From Phyto melanocephala (lineage: Eukaryota; Arthropoda; Insecta; Diptera; Rhinophoridae), in NCBI GenBank assembly GCA_941918925.1, contig OW799233.1, positions 180,327,235-180,391,234 of the forward strand: a stretch of 64,000 nucleotides of DNA, in the 5' to 3' direction. Position 1 is the stretch's first letter. The number at the start of each line of letters is the position of its first letter. Shown piece by piece: positions 1 through 11,865 of this stretch. The translations under genes and the position numbers were made by a program. The notes below the pieces were generated by a model. That model was not told the DNA's origin. It did no database searches and saw only the letters and a list, made by a program, of their open reading frames with translations.

Positions 1-660
1 AATAAGCTGACAGGTGTCTGGCCTTTTTTAGAATTTTCAACCCCTAAGGGGAAAAAACGGGTAAAAACTATAATTTGGTACTTTTTTGGTACCCTATGTA
101 ACTACCAAACGCATAAAGCTAGGAAAAAAATTTAAACTGTATTAAGTAGTCCGCAAAAAAATATTAATAGGAATTCGGCACTTTTTTCAAATTCATATGT
201 ATAAGGGGTAAAAATTGTCCCTTTTTTTGGTACTTTTTTTAAAATAAACTTTTCTTATATTATTCAATGGGACAAAATTCGACAATTATTATTTCCTAAT
301 AGAATATGGACAACTATTTAGGTGAAATTTTTGGAAACTTTTTTGGGGACAAAAAAGGTACCAAAAAGGGGAAAATTCCGGAAAATGTATGTAATTCCTA
401 ATTAGACGGCCAATTTTCACAAAATTTTTAATTGGGATTTCACTAGACATAAAAAATTATGTAATTTAGTAAAAATTTAAACACATTCATAACAGGGTAG
501 AAAAAGGAAAAATCGGGAAGAGTTTGGTACTTTTTAGAACATAATTACTTTTATGCAAAAAAGAGTAGATTTACTGAGTTTTAATCATGTCTATTAAAAT
601 ATTTTGTTACATAGATATTTGAACATTTTAAACTTGGAATTTGGAAATTGGACTAAAAAT
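1..660. repeat. Degenerate AT-rich sequence rich in GGTACTTTTT motifs
   Basis: This stretch repeatedly shows GGTACTTTTT and its complement AAAAAGGTACC, plus poly-A and poly-T runs. The same motif opens each monomer of the satellite that follows. I therefore read it as the decayed edge of that array, but no regular period can be followed here. No gene is visible. Confidence 0.4.
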
Positions 661-2340
661 GTACTTTTTCGCTTTTCTATGGTACTTTTTGTATTTTCTA
701 CGTTTATGAAGGTAGGATTGTACAATCAAGGACTATTGATTCCAGGTGAGACTAAAAATGTTATGGACGACCAAAAAGGTACTTTTTTGAATTTGAATGG
801 TACTTTTTGTATTTTCTACGTTTATGAAGGTAGGATTGTACAATCAAGGACTATTGATTTCAGATGAGACCAAAAATGTTATGGGCGACCAAAAAAGTAC
901 TTTTTTGAATTTTTATGGTACTTTTTGTGTTTTCAACGTTTGCGAAGCTAGAATTTTAAAATTAGTGGCTATTGATACAAAGTGAGACTAAAAATGTTAT
1001 GGTCGACCAAAAAGGTACTTTCTTGAATTTTTATGGTACTTTTGGTGTTTTATACGTTTATGAAGGTAGGTTTGTACAATCAAGGACTATTGATTCCAGG
1101 TGAGACTAAAAATGTTATGGGCGACCAAAAAGGTACTTTTTTGAATTTGTATGGTACTTTTTGTATTTTCAACGTTTGTGAAGGTAGAATTTTGAAATCA
1201 GTGACAATTAATACAAGGTGAGACTAAAAATGTTATGGTCGACCAAGAAGGTACTTTTTTGAATTTTTATGGTACTTTTTGTATTTTCTACGTTTATAGA
1301 GGTAGAATTGTAAAATAAAGGACTATTGATACAAGGCAAGACTAAAAATTTTATGGGCGACCAAAAAGGTACTTTTTTGAATTTTTATGGTACTTTTTCT
1401 ATTTTCAACGTTTGCGAAGCTAGAATTTTAAAATTAGTGGCTATTGATACAAGGTGAGACCGAAAATATTATGGTCGACCAAAAAGGTACTTTTTTGAAT
1501 TTTTATGGTACTTTTTGCATTTTCTACGTTTATAAAGATAGGATTATACAATCAAGGACTATTGATTCTAGGTGAGACAAAAAATGTTATGGGCGACCAA
1601 AAAGGTACTTTTTTGAATTTGTATGGTACTTATTGTATTTTTAACGTTTTTGAAGGTAGAATTTTGAAATTAGTGACTATTGATACAAGGTAAGGCTAAA
1701 ATATGTTATGGGCGATCAAGAAGGTACTTTTTTGAATTTTTATGGTACTTTTTGCATTTTCTACGTTTATAGAGGTAGAATTGTAAAATAAAGGACTATT
1801 GATACAAGGCAAGACTAAAAATTTTATGGGCGACCAAAAAGGTACTTTTTTGAATTTTTATGGCACTTTTTCTATTTTCAACGTTTGCGAAACTAGAATT
1901 TTAAAATTAGTGGCTATTGATACAAGGTGAGACCGAAAATATTATGGTCGACCAAAAAGGTACTTTTTTGAATTTTTATGGTACTTTTTGTATTTTCTAC
2001 GTTTATAAAGATAGGATTATACAATCAAGGACTATTGATTCTAGGTGAGACAAAAAATGTTATGGGCGACCAAAAAGGTACTTTTTTGAATTTGTATGGT
2101 ACTTTTTGTATTTTCAACGTTTGCGAAGGTAGAATCTTGAAATTAGTGACAATTGATACAAGGTGAGGCTAAAAATGTTATGGGTGACCAAAGAGGTACT
2201 TTTTTGAATTTTTATGGTACTTATTGTATTTTTAACATTTGCGAAGCAAGAATTTCGAAATTAGTGACTATTGATACAAGGTTAGGCTAAATATGTTATG
2301 GGCGATCAAAAGGGTAGTTTTATGCATTATAATGGGACTT
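660..2340. repeat. 118-bp tandem satellite with 472-bp higher-order unit
   Basis: The start ATGGTACTTTTTG recurs near 679, 797, 915, 1033, 1151, 1269, 1387, 1505, 1623, 1741, 1859, 1978, 2096 and 2214, a period of 118 bp. Monomers fall into types such as TTCTACGTTTATGAAGG and TTCAACGTTTGCGAAGC, which alternate. The four-monomer block 1269-1740 repeats almost exactly as 1741-2213, so a 472-bp higher-order unit is visible. Short open frames of 62 codons recur in alternate monomers, but they follow from the period (two units are 236 bp) and have no gene-like features. The array decays from about 2,300 to 2,600. Confidence 0.9.
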
Positions 2341-2599
2341 TTTGAATTTCCTACGTTTAAAAAGTTAAAATTGTAAAATAAAGGATTATTTATTCAAGTT
2401 TAGAATTAAAATGATATTAAAGACACAAAAAAAAGCCTTTTCGCATTTTTATTGTACTCTTTGTATTTCTACGTTTGTAAGCATAGATTGTTAAAATTAA
2501 TGTTTTTTGATGCGAGGTCTAAGTCCTAATATTATGGACGACCAAAATTACTTTTTCTCTTTTTATATATTTTGTATACATAGAATTCTAAATAAAGGT

Positions 2600-3258
2600 A
2601 ATAATAAACCAAGTGGAAGTTTTATTGAAGGAAAAAATGTTTCTTTTATTATTTTAGGGTAATTTTTGCAAAATATGAATCTTAATTTTTGAAACTCAGT
2701 AGCATTGATCTTGCTTTTAGTTAGGAAATATATGCCCGATATATCCTTACTCTACTTTTTATATTTCTAAGTAAATTGAATCAGAGATACAAATTTTCAT
2801 AAATTGAACCAAAAATATTTAATAATTATAAATAGAACTTGAGCATTCAATAAATAGTAAGAACTGCGCTAACGAAGTAGCGGGTTAAATGCTAGTAACG
2901 CATAAACGTCTAAACGAAACACAATAAATTTTTACCTAATCACGAAAAAACTACTAAACGGATTTAAATAAAATTTGCTGCAGAGATAGTTAACAACCTG
3001 AATTATTACATAAAGAGGCTACCTTTCGTACCGATAACTATGCAAACAGGAACAGGCTAGTTTAAAATAATTGTTGAAACATTTTTTTAAATTTAAATTT
3101 TTATTTTATTGTTGAACTTTAAATGTTTTTTATTCTGGCTCTAGTTTCATTTTAAATTTTTTTACAATTTTTTTTAGAAATATGTAGAAATTAATATAAT
3201 TTTTTAAATAATTTAGTTTTTAAAATCATTCTTACATGCATTTTCAGTTGTTTATTAT
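2600..3258. other. No recognisable gene
   Basis: AT-rich sequence with no long open frame. It includes a short piece around 2,865-3,060 (GCTAACGAAGTAGCGGGTTAAA onward) that resembles the ragged end of a dispersed repeat, but I cannot assign it. Confidence 0.4.
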
Positions 3259-3259
3259 A

Positions 3260-4634
3260 CCCTTCACCTGTGGTGCACAAGGGTATATCGATGCCTTACT
3301 TCCTCAACCTCGTAACTTAAAAAATACGGTTTTGACTTTTTCATATCAAACGATTGTTTTATGCTTTAACTAAAAAAGATTAGTATATTATTACTACTAA
3401 TATACATAAATACAATCAATTCCTTAATAATTGCAATTAAACTTTTAACCAAACACCGAAGTATAAAAAGATGAACCGTTTTTTTTCTCTCCTGAAAAAT
3501 TTTATTTTTTAAGATACGAGGTTGAGGAAGTAAGGCATCGATATATAGCTTTGTCATTCCGTTTGTAATTTTTACAATTTTCATTTCCGACCCCATAAAG
3601 TATATATTTTCTGAAAGCTTATGAATAGAGGAGTCGATTAAGCGCTGACCGTCTGTCCGGTTGAAATCAACTTTTAGAAGCAACTATATGTTCCTCAGAT
3701 CTGTGTATGGTATCAATCTTTTGGAAATATCCAGGAATGAATCGCTATTGAAATTCAGCACAATCGCCCCATAATTTTCTGAGATATGAGCAAAAAACCA
3801 CGACCACCTCGTTATTTTTTCACAATTACAACAACAACATGCATACATACATGTAAAAAACATATCAAAAAAAACAAGTAACAGTGCTATATTCGGCCGT
3901 GCCGAATCTTATATACCCTTCACAACGTGTAGTCATGCAATAACAATTGTTTGTATCACCATTCATACCATATAAAATACGTGCATACGTACACGTTAGA
4001 ATAAATGTGGCATCGAATCCCAGCTGAGCCAAAAAAATTTTATTTTATTTTATTTAATATATTATTTATATTTTATTATTTTTTTTTTATATTTTTTTTA
4101 AATTTTTTTAAAAAATTTTTTTAAATTTTTTTTTAAATTTTTTTAAAATTTTTTTTTTGTAGTTTTTTTTATTATTTTTTTCTTATTTTTAATATTTTTT
4201 TTTTTTGTAATTTTTTTTGTTTGGTATGTTTTTTACATGTATCTATGTATGTATGTTGTTGTTGTAATTGTGAAAAAAAACGAGGTGGTCGTGGTTTTTT
4301 GCTCATATCTCAGAAAGTTATGGGGCGATTGTGCTGAATTTCAATAGCGATTCATTCCTGGATATTTCCAAGAGATTGATACCATATACAGATCTGAAGA
4401 ACATATAGTTGCTTCTAAAAGTTGATTTCAACCAACACACGGACAGACGGGCAGACGGACAGACGGATAGACGGACAGACGGACAGACGGTCAGGGCTTA
4501 ATCGACTCCTCTATTCATAAGCTTTCAGAAAATATATACTTTATGGGGTCGGAAATGAAAATTGTAGAAATTACAAACGGAATGACAAAGCTATATATAC
4601 CCTTGTGCACCACAGGTGAAGGGTATAAAAAATA
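3260..4634. mobile_element. Foldback (long inverted repeat) element
   Basis: The left end TTATACCCTTCACCTGTGG is matched in reverse by CCACAGGTGAAGGGTATAA at the right end. The arms pair along most of their length: the blocks GGGGTCGGAAATGAAAATTG, GAGGTGGTCGTGG and GCTCATATCTCAGAAA appear in both orientations, near 3,545-3,850 and 4,225-4,610. The middle is extremely AT-rich (4,030-4,220) and contains GTGGCATCGAATCCCAGC, which resembles a pol III B box. Tandem GACAGACGG units lie in the right arm at 4,440-4,490. No transposase is present. It shares modules with the foldback at 45.05-46.79 kb. Confidence 0.8.
3288..3541. mobile_element. Nested 254-bp MITE with TA target duplication
   Basis: Terminal inverted repeats begin TCGATGCCTTACTTCCTCAA and are matched by the reverse complement at 3,505-3,541. 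The uninterrupted target is preserved in the opposite foldback arm near 4,590-4,605 (AGCTATATATACCC), which allows a 2-bp TA duplication and suggests the Tc1/mariner group. A 4-bp ATAT duplication is an equally consistent reading. Confidence 0.75.
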
Positions 4635-4644
4635 ATTAAATACT

Positions 4645-5478
4645 ACCAAAGAATATAAATCATATAGAATGCGCATGAAGGCCCAAATTGAAATATTTTT
4701 TAAAAAAAATTTTATGACGCGGTCGGTAAGGCAAAAGGGAAAGAAGCAAAGTAAAGAGCATAACAATGTTTCGCTCTCATATGTACGTAATTGCGTGTGT
4801 TTGTAAATACTTCAGTTTGTATGTATGTATGTTTGTTTATGTTTTGATATTTTCATTTCTTGCACAAATTCAACTTCTATTCATCATCTCAACAAATTGT
4901 TGTCAGTCAGACAGTCGGTCAGACGTTTAACTACGTACGCGTGTATGTATGTTGTTTATGCATGTATGTATGTATGGATGTGTTAATGTTCTTCAAACAA
5001 TGATATGAGGGAATATACATTTACATTTATAAAAAGGGTCAAATAAATTCAAACAAATGTATACAAAAATTATTTTGAAAACAAATATGCTCGACTGTGT
5101 TACAGTAGCAAAAGCATATATATATTGTTGTTGTACGAATGAGATTGCATCAATTGTGATCGAATTTTATTTGCCCTTCTTAGCAAAAATTTTAGTGTAC
5201 GTGTACAATTTTATTGATTTGAGATAATTTTAATACAATGAAATTTATTATACTTAGGTGAAAATTTTTTTTTTCAAGCATTTGAATTTCACTTGAGGTA
5301 TTTTAAATAAATAAATAAAAAAGGGGATGTTTTCTAATGTATTACAGATACTTTTACAAATTGGAGTTTTCGAAAAAACTTTCACTTATTGTCAAGTACA
5401 CTAAATGTTTATACATGTAGCTCTAGTGTGATATTTTTTATTTTAAAGTGTAATTTATTTAGCTACTTTATTCTTTGT
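4645..5478 (+). repeat. Left terminal inverted repeat of the P-like element
   Basis: It matches the inverted right arm in blocks: the terminal 32 bp; TGTTTATGCATGTATGTATG near 4,950; CATTTACATTTATAAA near 5,020; TGCATCAATTGTGATCGAAT near 5,148; and TACATGTAGCTCTAGTGTGA near 5,413. The left arm contains about 100 bp near 5,055-5,145 that the right arm lacks. Confidence 0.75.
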
Positions 5479-6103
5479 CTTGTTAAAATTTTAATATTAA
5501 TATTCTCTTTTCTTTTGTATATTTAAAAATTAAAATTATTTTGGCTTAAATTTTTTTGAATCTTAAATATTTTCTTTCAAAAGCTTTGAATATTTTTACC
5601 TATATACATGCTAAAGTTTGACAACATAAGGAAAAATGCATATTATTTCGTTTTAATAAGCGAAACAATTTTGTTGTCAACATTTTTTTAAGAAATTAAA
5701 AAAAAATTTATTTAATTTTTTTCAGTTTATTATTTTTATTCATTTAATAATGAAAGGGATTTTATATTAAAATATTTTTGTTTTTTTTTTAATACAAACA
5801 TATCAGATATATCAGGTACATAGAAAAAACTTTATATAAAAAACTATAGCTGAGAATTATGTATTATTTTTTTTTTAGAACAAACAGAATGTTGAAAAGT
5901 TTATTAATTTCAAAATAAATTAAATAATAATATTGGAAAAGTAATAAGTTGTTTTTTTATAAAACAATTGAAATAAAAACAAACTATGTATGTATTTTTG
6001 TTAAGAATAAATAATTTTTTATGTTTTTCCCACTTCATTAATTTCTGCCATCAAAAAGTGTTCAATAACAATTAACAAAGTTGTTATACTTTAATAAATT
6101 ACA

Positions 6104-8310
6104 TCATTCGTTTGCTAAATTTTGTACTTTTTTTTTTTTTGAACTTAATTTTTCTATAGACCAAGAGCAATGCTTTCGGAGGAGTAGTAATAGTAGAAAG
6201 TCCAAAACTTCTATTCTGTGTTGTAAACAAGCGTCGGCAAACCGCTGCGGAGTCAAGCGTTTACATGACTCAATAATAAAAGATTTTATACCAATTTTTT
6301 GGGGCTCAGATTTAAAAATTTTATGAAATATTAAAATATGTCTTTTACTAGCATCCATTAGTTTATCTGATGAAGCAGCTAAGCTTCCAAAATCTGTAAA
6401 CGACTGATAGTTTTTAAAGTGTATAAAAAGCTCGCTTGGTGCTGTTAGAACTTCATCCGTCTTTCTCAATTCGTCACAACATTTTTTGCATTGTAATTTT
6501 GGAATGACTTTAAATGCTACATATCCAACAAAGTATCTCATAGAAACTACTTCGAAATTTATAACTGCAGAATTTTCAAAAACATCTGCATATATGTGGC
6601 TCTCGAAATCAACATTGTCAATTTCATAGCAACTTGGTTCTTTATGTTCAATACATAAATCTGCTTGAAAGCCAGCATCAACATTCGCTATTTCGTCTTG
6701 TACAAGTTCGCACTTGCTAGAAGAGCTTGACTGAACTATTTTAGTCACCATTATTTTTGTCAAAATATTATTCAATTCGGCTACAGACGGGTAGTTATTG
6801 TTGCCCCCTTTCTGCCGCAATACAGAAAACGTGTTTTCTAATTTGTCCTGATTAAGGGATTTTGTCATTAAAAAATATACATTACCACCTTCTTTTAAAA
6901 TATCATCGGTTAACATAAGAACTGATTTAAGAGTGAGCTTCATTCCATTTAAAAAGAAAACACGCTTCTTTTTATCCAAAAACTCCACATTTTCTAAATA
7001 TTGAAAAAAAAAAAAAAAATAAATTTATATGATTAACTGTTAAGCTGATTTGCAGATCTGTAGCAGTTATCACCATAAAGGGAGCCACTATTAAGACAAT
7101 TGAAAATCTTGTCAATTTTTTCCACAAACTGAACTGTTGATAAGGCCGATTTTGTGGAATTTATCTTAAATTTTGTGGTTTCGGAAATAGTTTTGATAGC
7201 AGCCGCAACAGTTCTGCTGAAAATTTGTGTTGCAAATTTTACACACATTTTTTCAAAACAGTTAGGGTAAATGTGTTGCCGTGTCAATTTTGGGCACATT
7301 TTTGTTTTTGCACTTGCATACAATTCCTTAATTACTTGAAAACTTACCGTTCCATCCGGTGATTTTATGTCACACTTTAACCAGCCATTCCGCAAAGACT
7401 TAATTAAATGGGGGAAATCGTACATGCAAAAAACTTTCTGATCATTAGTTTCAAAAAACGGCTTTTCCACAGATACTCTAAGGTTGGAGAAACATTTTCT
7501 GTTAGTCGAGCCTTGATCACATACAAGGGCACGAACGTTTATACCCATGCTTTTTAAAATATTATAATTTTCTTTAACTATTTCACTTAAAGTATCCGCA
7601 GATAAGCCGTTGTAGGAAATAAAGTAATTAAGAATGATTGAAAAATTAAAAAACATAGATTTAATCATAAAAACACATACATGAGTGGCAATTCTATTAG
7701 TCCTTTCAAATCCAGTTGTTTCAAATCCATCAACTAAATCTAGACTCAACTCTTTTGTTATGCTTATTTCATCCATAACTAAAACCATATGCTTAGCACA
7801 TCTGTCATCCAACTGGGAGCATTTTCCCCACGAATTCGAAAGCATTATTTTTTAAGCCGGGCTGAAGAAATTTAATCGGCACTCACCGATTCAAGGTGGA
7901 AATGTGAGGAAGACTCAAATTTAATTTAACCCTTAGAAATAAGTATGTGGATTGAGATTTGTAAAATAATTCACAATCTAAATTTTTTGGGGAGGACCTG
8001 AGCTCTGCGTTAAAATCTTCCAATTCTTCCTCTATTTCATCAATATCTACAGTTGGAATGGCGTCAGCTTTTAATTTTTTTCTCCCAACGTATGAGCTTG
8101 AAAAATGATTTTCGCAAATATAAAGATTTTAATTAAAATTCTTCTCAGGAATTCGACATTTCTCTCGCCAAATTTACCTAGTATCATATCCGGCGAAGGA
8201 AATTTAAACATTTTTAAGCCATTAACATGTCTTCTCGACTTTTGGCATTTTTTCACGCAGCATTTTATGCCCGATGGCGATTTTTTTTTCTTTATTGTAC
8301 TCGATTTCAT
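6104..8310 (-). pseudogene. Decayed P-element/THAP9-type transposase
   Basis: The transposase would cut and rejoin the element ends in the nucleus. Three - strand pieces are visible. At 8,310-8,071 an N-terminal THAP-like zinc finger shows a Cys pair (CCVKKC) and a downstream FKFPSPD, then loses the frame. At 7,845-7,033 lies the RNase-H-like core, with MDEISI, ALVCDQGSTN and YDFPHLIKSLRN, motifs typical of P transposases. At 6,988-6,104 lies the C-terminal part, with TKSLNQDKLENTFSVLRQKG. The last two pieces look joined by a short intron (donor GTTAAT near 7,036, acceptor ATATTTAG near 6,995). An in-frame stop lies upstream of the core near 7,885, and the THAP piece is out of frame. The family assignment is firm and the gene is dead. 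Confidence 0.8.
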
Positions 8311-8787
8311 TGCTTTAGTAGAGTTTTTATTTATTGCGTTATTTTTATTTTTTTATTTACTTTTATAATAATTTCTAGACACACATTACGTAGCTTCACT
8401 GCAGCTTTGGAACTGAAATGTGTTATGAAATGCTTCAAAATAAAATAAAAAGCTGCAGAGCCTTTAAAAATCTCTAAAAAAATTTCGGGCGAAGTGTCCT
8501 TGACGATTTGTGGCTCTTAAAATACAACAACAATACAAAAATCCTACCTGACTTCGGTTTAGCTAGTTTTTGCACATTTATTGCATGTGGGTTTTTTTTA
8601 GGAAACGGTCAAATAATTGCAGTGCAGGGAACAGGTACATAAGTATTATTTATTGAGTTTTGCCTTTCTTACATAAAATTGAAATTTCTTTTATCACAAA
8701 ATACATACATAACTATTTGTTTCCTGACGAGCCAACATATTATTGGCGAAACAGTGACAGCAATTTTAATAAAAATTTTAATTTTAA

Positions 8788-9187
8788 AGAATAAAGTAGC
8801 TAAAATAAATTATAAATTACACTTTAAAATAAAAAATATCACACTAGAGCTACATGTATAAACATTGAGTGTACTTGACAATAGGCGAAAGTTTTTTCGA
8901 AAACTTCAATTTGTAAAAGTATCTGTAATACATTAGAAAACATCACCTTTTTTATTTATTTATTTAAAATACCTCAAGTGAAATTCAAATGCTTGAAAAA
9001 AACATTTTCACCTATAAAAAATTTCATTATATTAAAATTATCTCAAATCAATAAAATTGTACACGTACACTAAAATTTTCGCTAAGAAGGGCAAATAAAA
9101 TTCGATCACAATTGATGCAATGAATTTATTTGACCTTATTTATAAATGTAAATTTATATTTTCTCATTTCTTTATTTAAAGAACATT
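8788..9187 (-). repeat. Right terminal inverted repeat of the P-like element, inner part
   Basis: This is the reverse complement of about 5,000-5,478. It stops at 9,187, where the CCCAGTTGGC element begins, and resumes at 11,866. Confidence 0.75.
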
Positions 9188-9197
9188 CCCAGTTGGC

Positions 9198-9510
9198 CAT
9201 GTCTTGAAGACATCCTTGACGACGCGTGTACGACCATAGAAAATCCTTGACGACGCGTTGGCGACCGTACAAGCAAATCGTTGACGACTTTTTCACACAA
9301 GTGTCCGGAAAATCGTTTACGACAATAAAGCGACATTATCGCTCATAATGTCGTTGACGATCATATGGGGGACACTGTCGTTGAAGATATATGGGTGTCA
9401 ATATCGCTTATTATGTCGTTGACGATCATATTGGCGACAATATCGCTCATATTGTCATTAACGATCTATCAACGACATTGGCTTCGTGGATATCGCCGAT
9501 TGAAAGATTT
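9198..9510. repeat. Left subterminal repeat cluster of the CCCAG element
   Basis: Several copies of CTTGACGACGCG, GTCGTTGACGATCATAT and CGACAATATCGCTCAT occur in about 310 bp. Such arrays usually serve as transposase-binding sites in elements with short ends; that role is inferred here. Confidence 0.7.
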
Positions 9511-9794
9511 TTTTTTCTAAATAAAATATTTTTTCCCCTAAAAAATAACAATTAAACTAATACTTTAAAAATTCATTTCATTTATATTTTTTAATTTTTT
9601 TTGTGTGTTTTTAATATACATATATAGATGCTAAATTTAAAAGATAAGTAAATTAAAATAAGGAATTAAAAACCAAAAAAAATATCATTTTTACAAATTC
9701 ATTTTAAGAATAAAAAACTAAAAAAATAATGAAAACCTAAAAAATTAATTTAAATTAATTTTGAGATCTAAAAAACATTTATAATAACAACAGT

Positions 9795-11109
9795 TTAATT
9801 ATTTTCGGTATTTTCTTTATCTTCTTCATTGTTCAAACTTTTCTTTTTTTCCTTTCTGTATTTTGCTCTATTTATAGTATTTTTGAATCGATGCAATGTT
9901 GAACGCAGTTGTTTTACGAATTCTTTGAAAGTTTTTCCTTCCTTTTTGGTGGATTCTATAATAAAACAAGATATTTCCTATTTTTAATTTGTTTCACACT
10001 TTTGATGTATTTTGTTTTTTATATTTACTTACCATTAAGAGCATTAATTATATTTTCGTATTTATTCAGTCTTTTTTTGCCTCTAACGCCATCGTAGTTG
10101 TAAGTTATTATAATAGTATTTTTATCAAATATGCGATCTAAATTTTGCAATTCACCTGATAACACGCGTTTCATTACCGCAATCTGAAATATATAAGAAA
10201 GGAATGTAAAAAGGAGTGTTTGCAGTAATGTTTTCAAATGTGCAACCTTAATTTTTATGCCTCCATCAGATACCCATAAAGTATATTGGTCTACACCTTT
10301 TCCAATTGGAAATCCGGACGTGATGTAAAAATTTGGGTTGCACATTTGGAATTAGTGCTAGTTTTCATAAGGCGAACAACACACTTGAACGAGAATTTTA
10401 CACGTGTTGTTATAACAATGATAAAACACATGAAAAATTTTCGTTCGTGTGTATCGTTCGCCTTAGCACTTTATATTTATTTTTTGGAGTAAATTTAATG
10501 CACTGCGACACTATTTTTTACGCCAATATACTTACAATATCAAGCCTCTTGACTGTGTTTAATTGTTTTTCTAGTTTTTTTAAATTTTTGGTCGAATCTA
10601 TTGGAAAAAGTGTTTGGGTTACTTCAAAAAGGCCCATATTGCGTCGAAGCGTCCAGCTCAATTACGTCGATGTCAGGGATATATTGGTTTAATTTCATTA
10701 ATTGATTTTTTAACCCGAAGTGATGATAACTTCCAGGATTCACTGTTCGAACAACAAGCGGTGTTGTTTTTGTTTTTAAAAGCTTTTTAGTCGTATTTGG
10801 GACATCTACACCATGTTCGTGTAAGACTTTTAGAAGGTCGTCTCCTAACCTCCTACCAACTTGGTATTTTAAAAACACATCTTTTAGCTGTGTTGCTAAA
10901 TCCGATTTCTGCGGAACTCTATTTTCCACATTTAAATCAAGACTTATTTCAACAACGTTTTTGATTGTATTATCAAAAGACTGGCTTTCTTCCACTAAAT
11001 TTTCAGTAGGAAGACTGTTATTTGGTGTTTCACCAACTTTATTAATTCTTTTAAAAAAAGTTCGCTTTGTGCATGCTAATTCTCTACGAAATGATCTTGA
11101 TTGTGACAT
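9795..11109 (-). CDS. Intron-containing gene of the CCCAG element, DUF4806-like protein of unknown function
   Basis: The first exon starts at an ATG at 11,109 (MSQSRSFRRELACTK) and runs to about 10,630. A second segment (FPIDSTKNLKKLEKQLN) follows in another frame, across a T run near 10,630, and ends at a donor at 10,535 (ATT|GTAAGT). A clear internal exon spans 10,183-10,033 (acceptor TTTCAG, donor GTAAGT). A last exon spans 9,955-9,795 (acceptor TTATAG); the phase-1 junction agrees. The last exon is lysine-rich, like a nuclear tail. The layout (TTPLVV, GSYHHFGL, then FPI...L..LE..L) resembles insect proteins with a DUF4806 domain, from memory. The frame change near 10,630 is either a missed intron or a break. 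Function is unknown. Confidence 0.5.
10236..10347. repeat. Short inverted-repeat insertion within an intron
   Basis: AAATGTGCAACC at the left pairs with GGTTGCACATTT at the right, and the flanking AATTTTTA also pairs. The 112-bp block lies in the intron between 10,535 and 10,184 of the surrounding gene, so it is probably a small MITE. Confidence 0.5.
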
Positions 11110-11469
11110 TTTAAATATTACTTACCAATCAGCACAGTATAAACAAAAAAATCACAATTAAATAACACAATAACAATTAAAACCGCGACCTTTTACCCGC
11201 ACTGTTAAGATTCAACTGAATAATTTTACAATTGTTTATGTTTGTTGTTTTTTTTTCTTTTGTCGTTATTGCCCCGTTATTTTTTTTTTTTTTTTTTTCA
11301 ACACCAAACATAAACGAGAACTTAGAAAATAGTTGAATCAAATTTGAGATATTGTCTCTCAACTTTTGTTTTTCTCTCTCTCTAAACAGCAAGAATTTAA
11401 ATATTTTTTTTTAAATATTTTTTTTTAAATATTTTTTTTTAAATATTTTTTTTTTAAATATTTATTAAT

Positions 11470-11855
11470 TCTTTAATGAGGACAATATAAGCGACAATTG
11501 CATGCATTTTGTCGTAAATGTGGTTTTAAATACGACAAAATGCATGCAATGGTCGCTTAAGTTGTCCTCAATAAAGTATTATTCAAGACAAGATAAGCGA
11601 CAATTACATGAATTTTGTCGTCAGAATGGTTCGAAAAACGACAAAGTGCATGGAATGGTCGCTTATATTGTCCATAACAAAGTCTTATTCAAGACAAATT
11701 TAAGAAAATGTCTTCTAAAAAGTCGTAAATACGATTTTAAACACGACAAAATACACGTTTTTGTTACTTAAGTTGTCCTTATCAATATTTTATGGACGAC
11801 AAATTCTAAAATGTCCTGAAGACATCGTTAACGACATTTGCGTTTATGACATTTT
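11470..11855. repeat. Right subterminal repeat cluster of the CCCAG element
   Basis: Direct and inverted copies of AAGCGACAATT, ATTTTGTCGT and ACGACAAAATGCATG occur, for example ATGCATTTTGTCGT and ACGACAAAATGCAT facing each other at 11,500-11,545. The last part (GAAGACATCGTTAACGAC) mirrors GAAGACATCCTTGACGAC at the left end. Confidence 0.7.
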
Positions 11856-11865
11856 GCCAACTGGG

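Larger units (their letters stand above)
9188..11865. mobile_element. 2,678-bp DNA element with CCCAGTTGGC ends, nested in the P-like element
   Basis: The ends CCCAGTTGGC (9,188-9,197) and GCCAACTGGG (11,856-11,865) are perfect inverted repeats. Both subterminal regions are packed with short repeats of GTCGTTGACGA or GCGACAAT type. The intact target is preserved in the opposite arm of the host element (near 4,985-4,997). Comparing the two shows that exactly TT was duplicated, a 2-bp target duplication. The interior carries one intron-containing gene that is not a recognisable transposase. Subterminal repeats with a 2-bp duplication recall EnSpm/CACTA-type elements, but the ends are not CACTA, so the superfamily is open. 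Confidence 0.8.

Noticed and set aside
797..2166. Repeated 62-codon frames in the satellite
   Set aside because: They come from the monomer period and are not in a consistent gene context.
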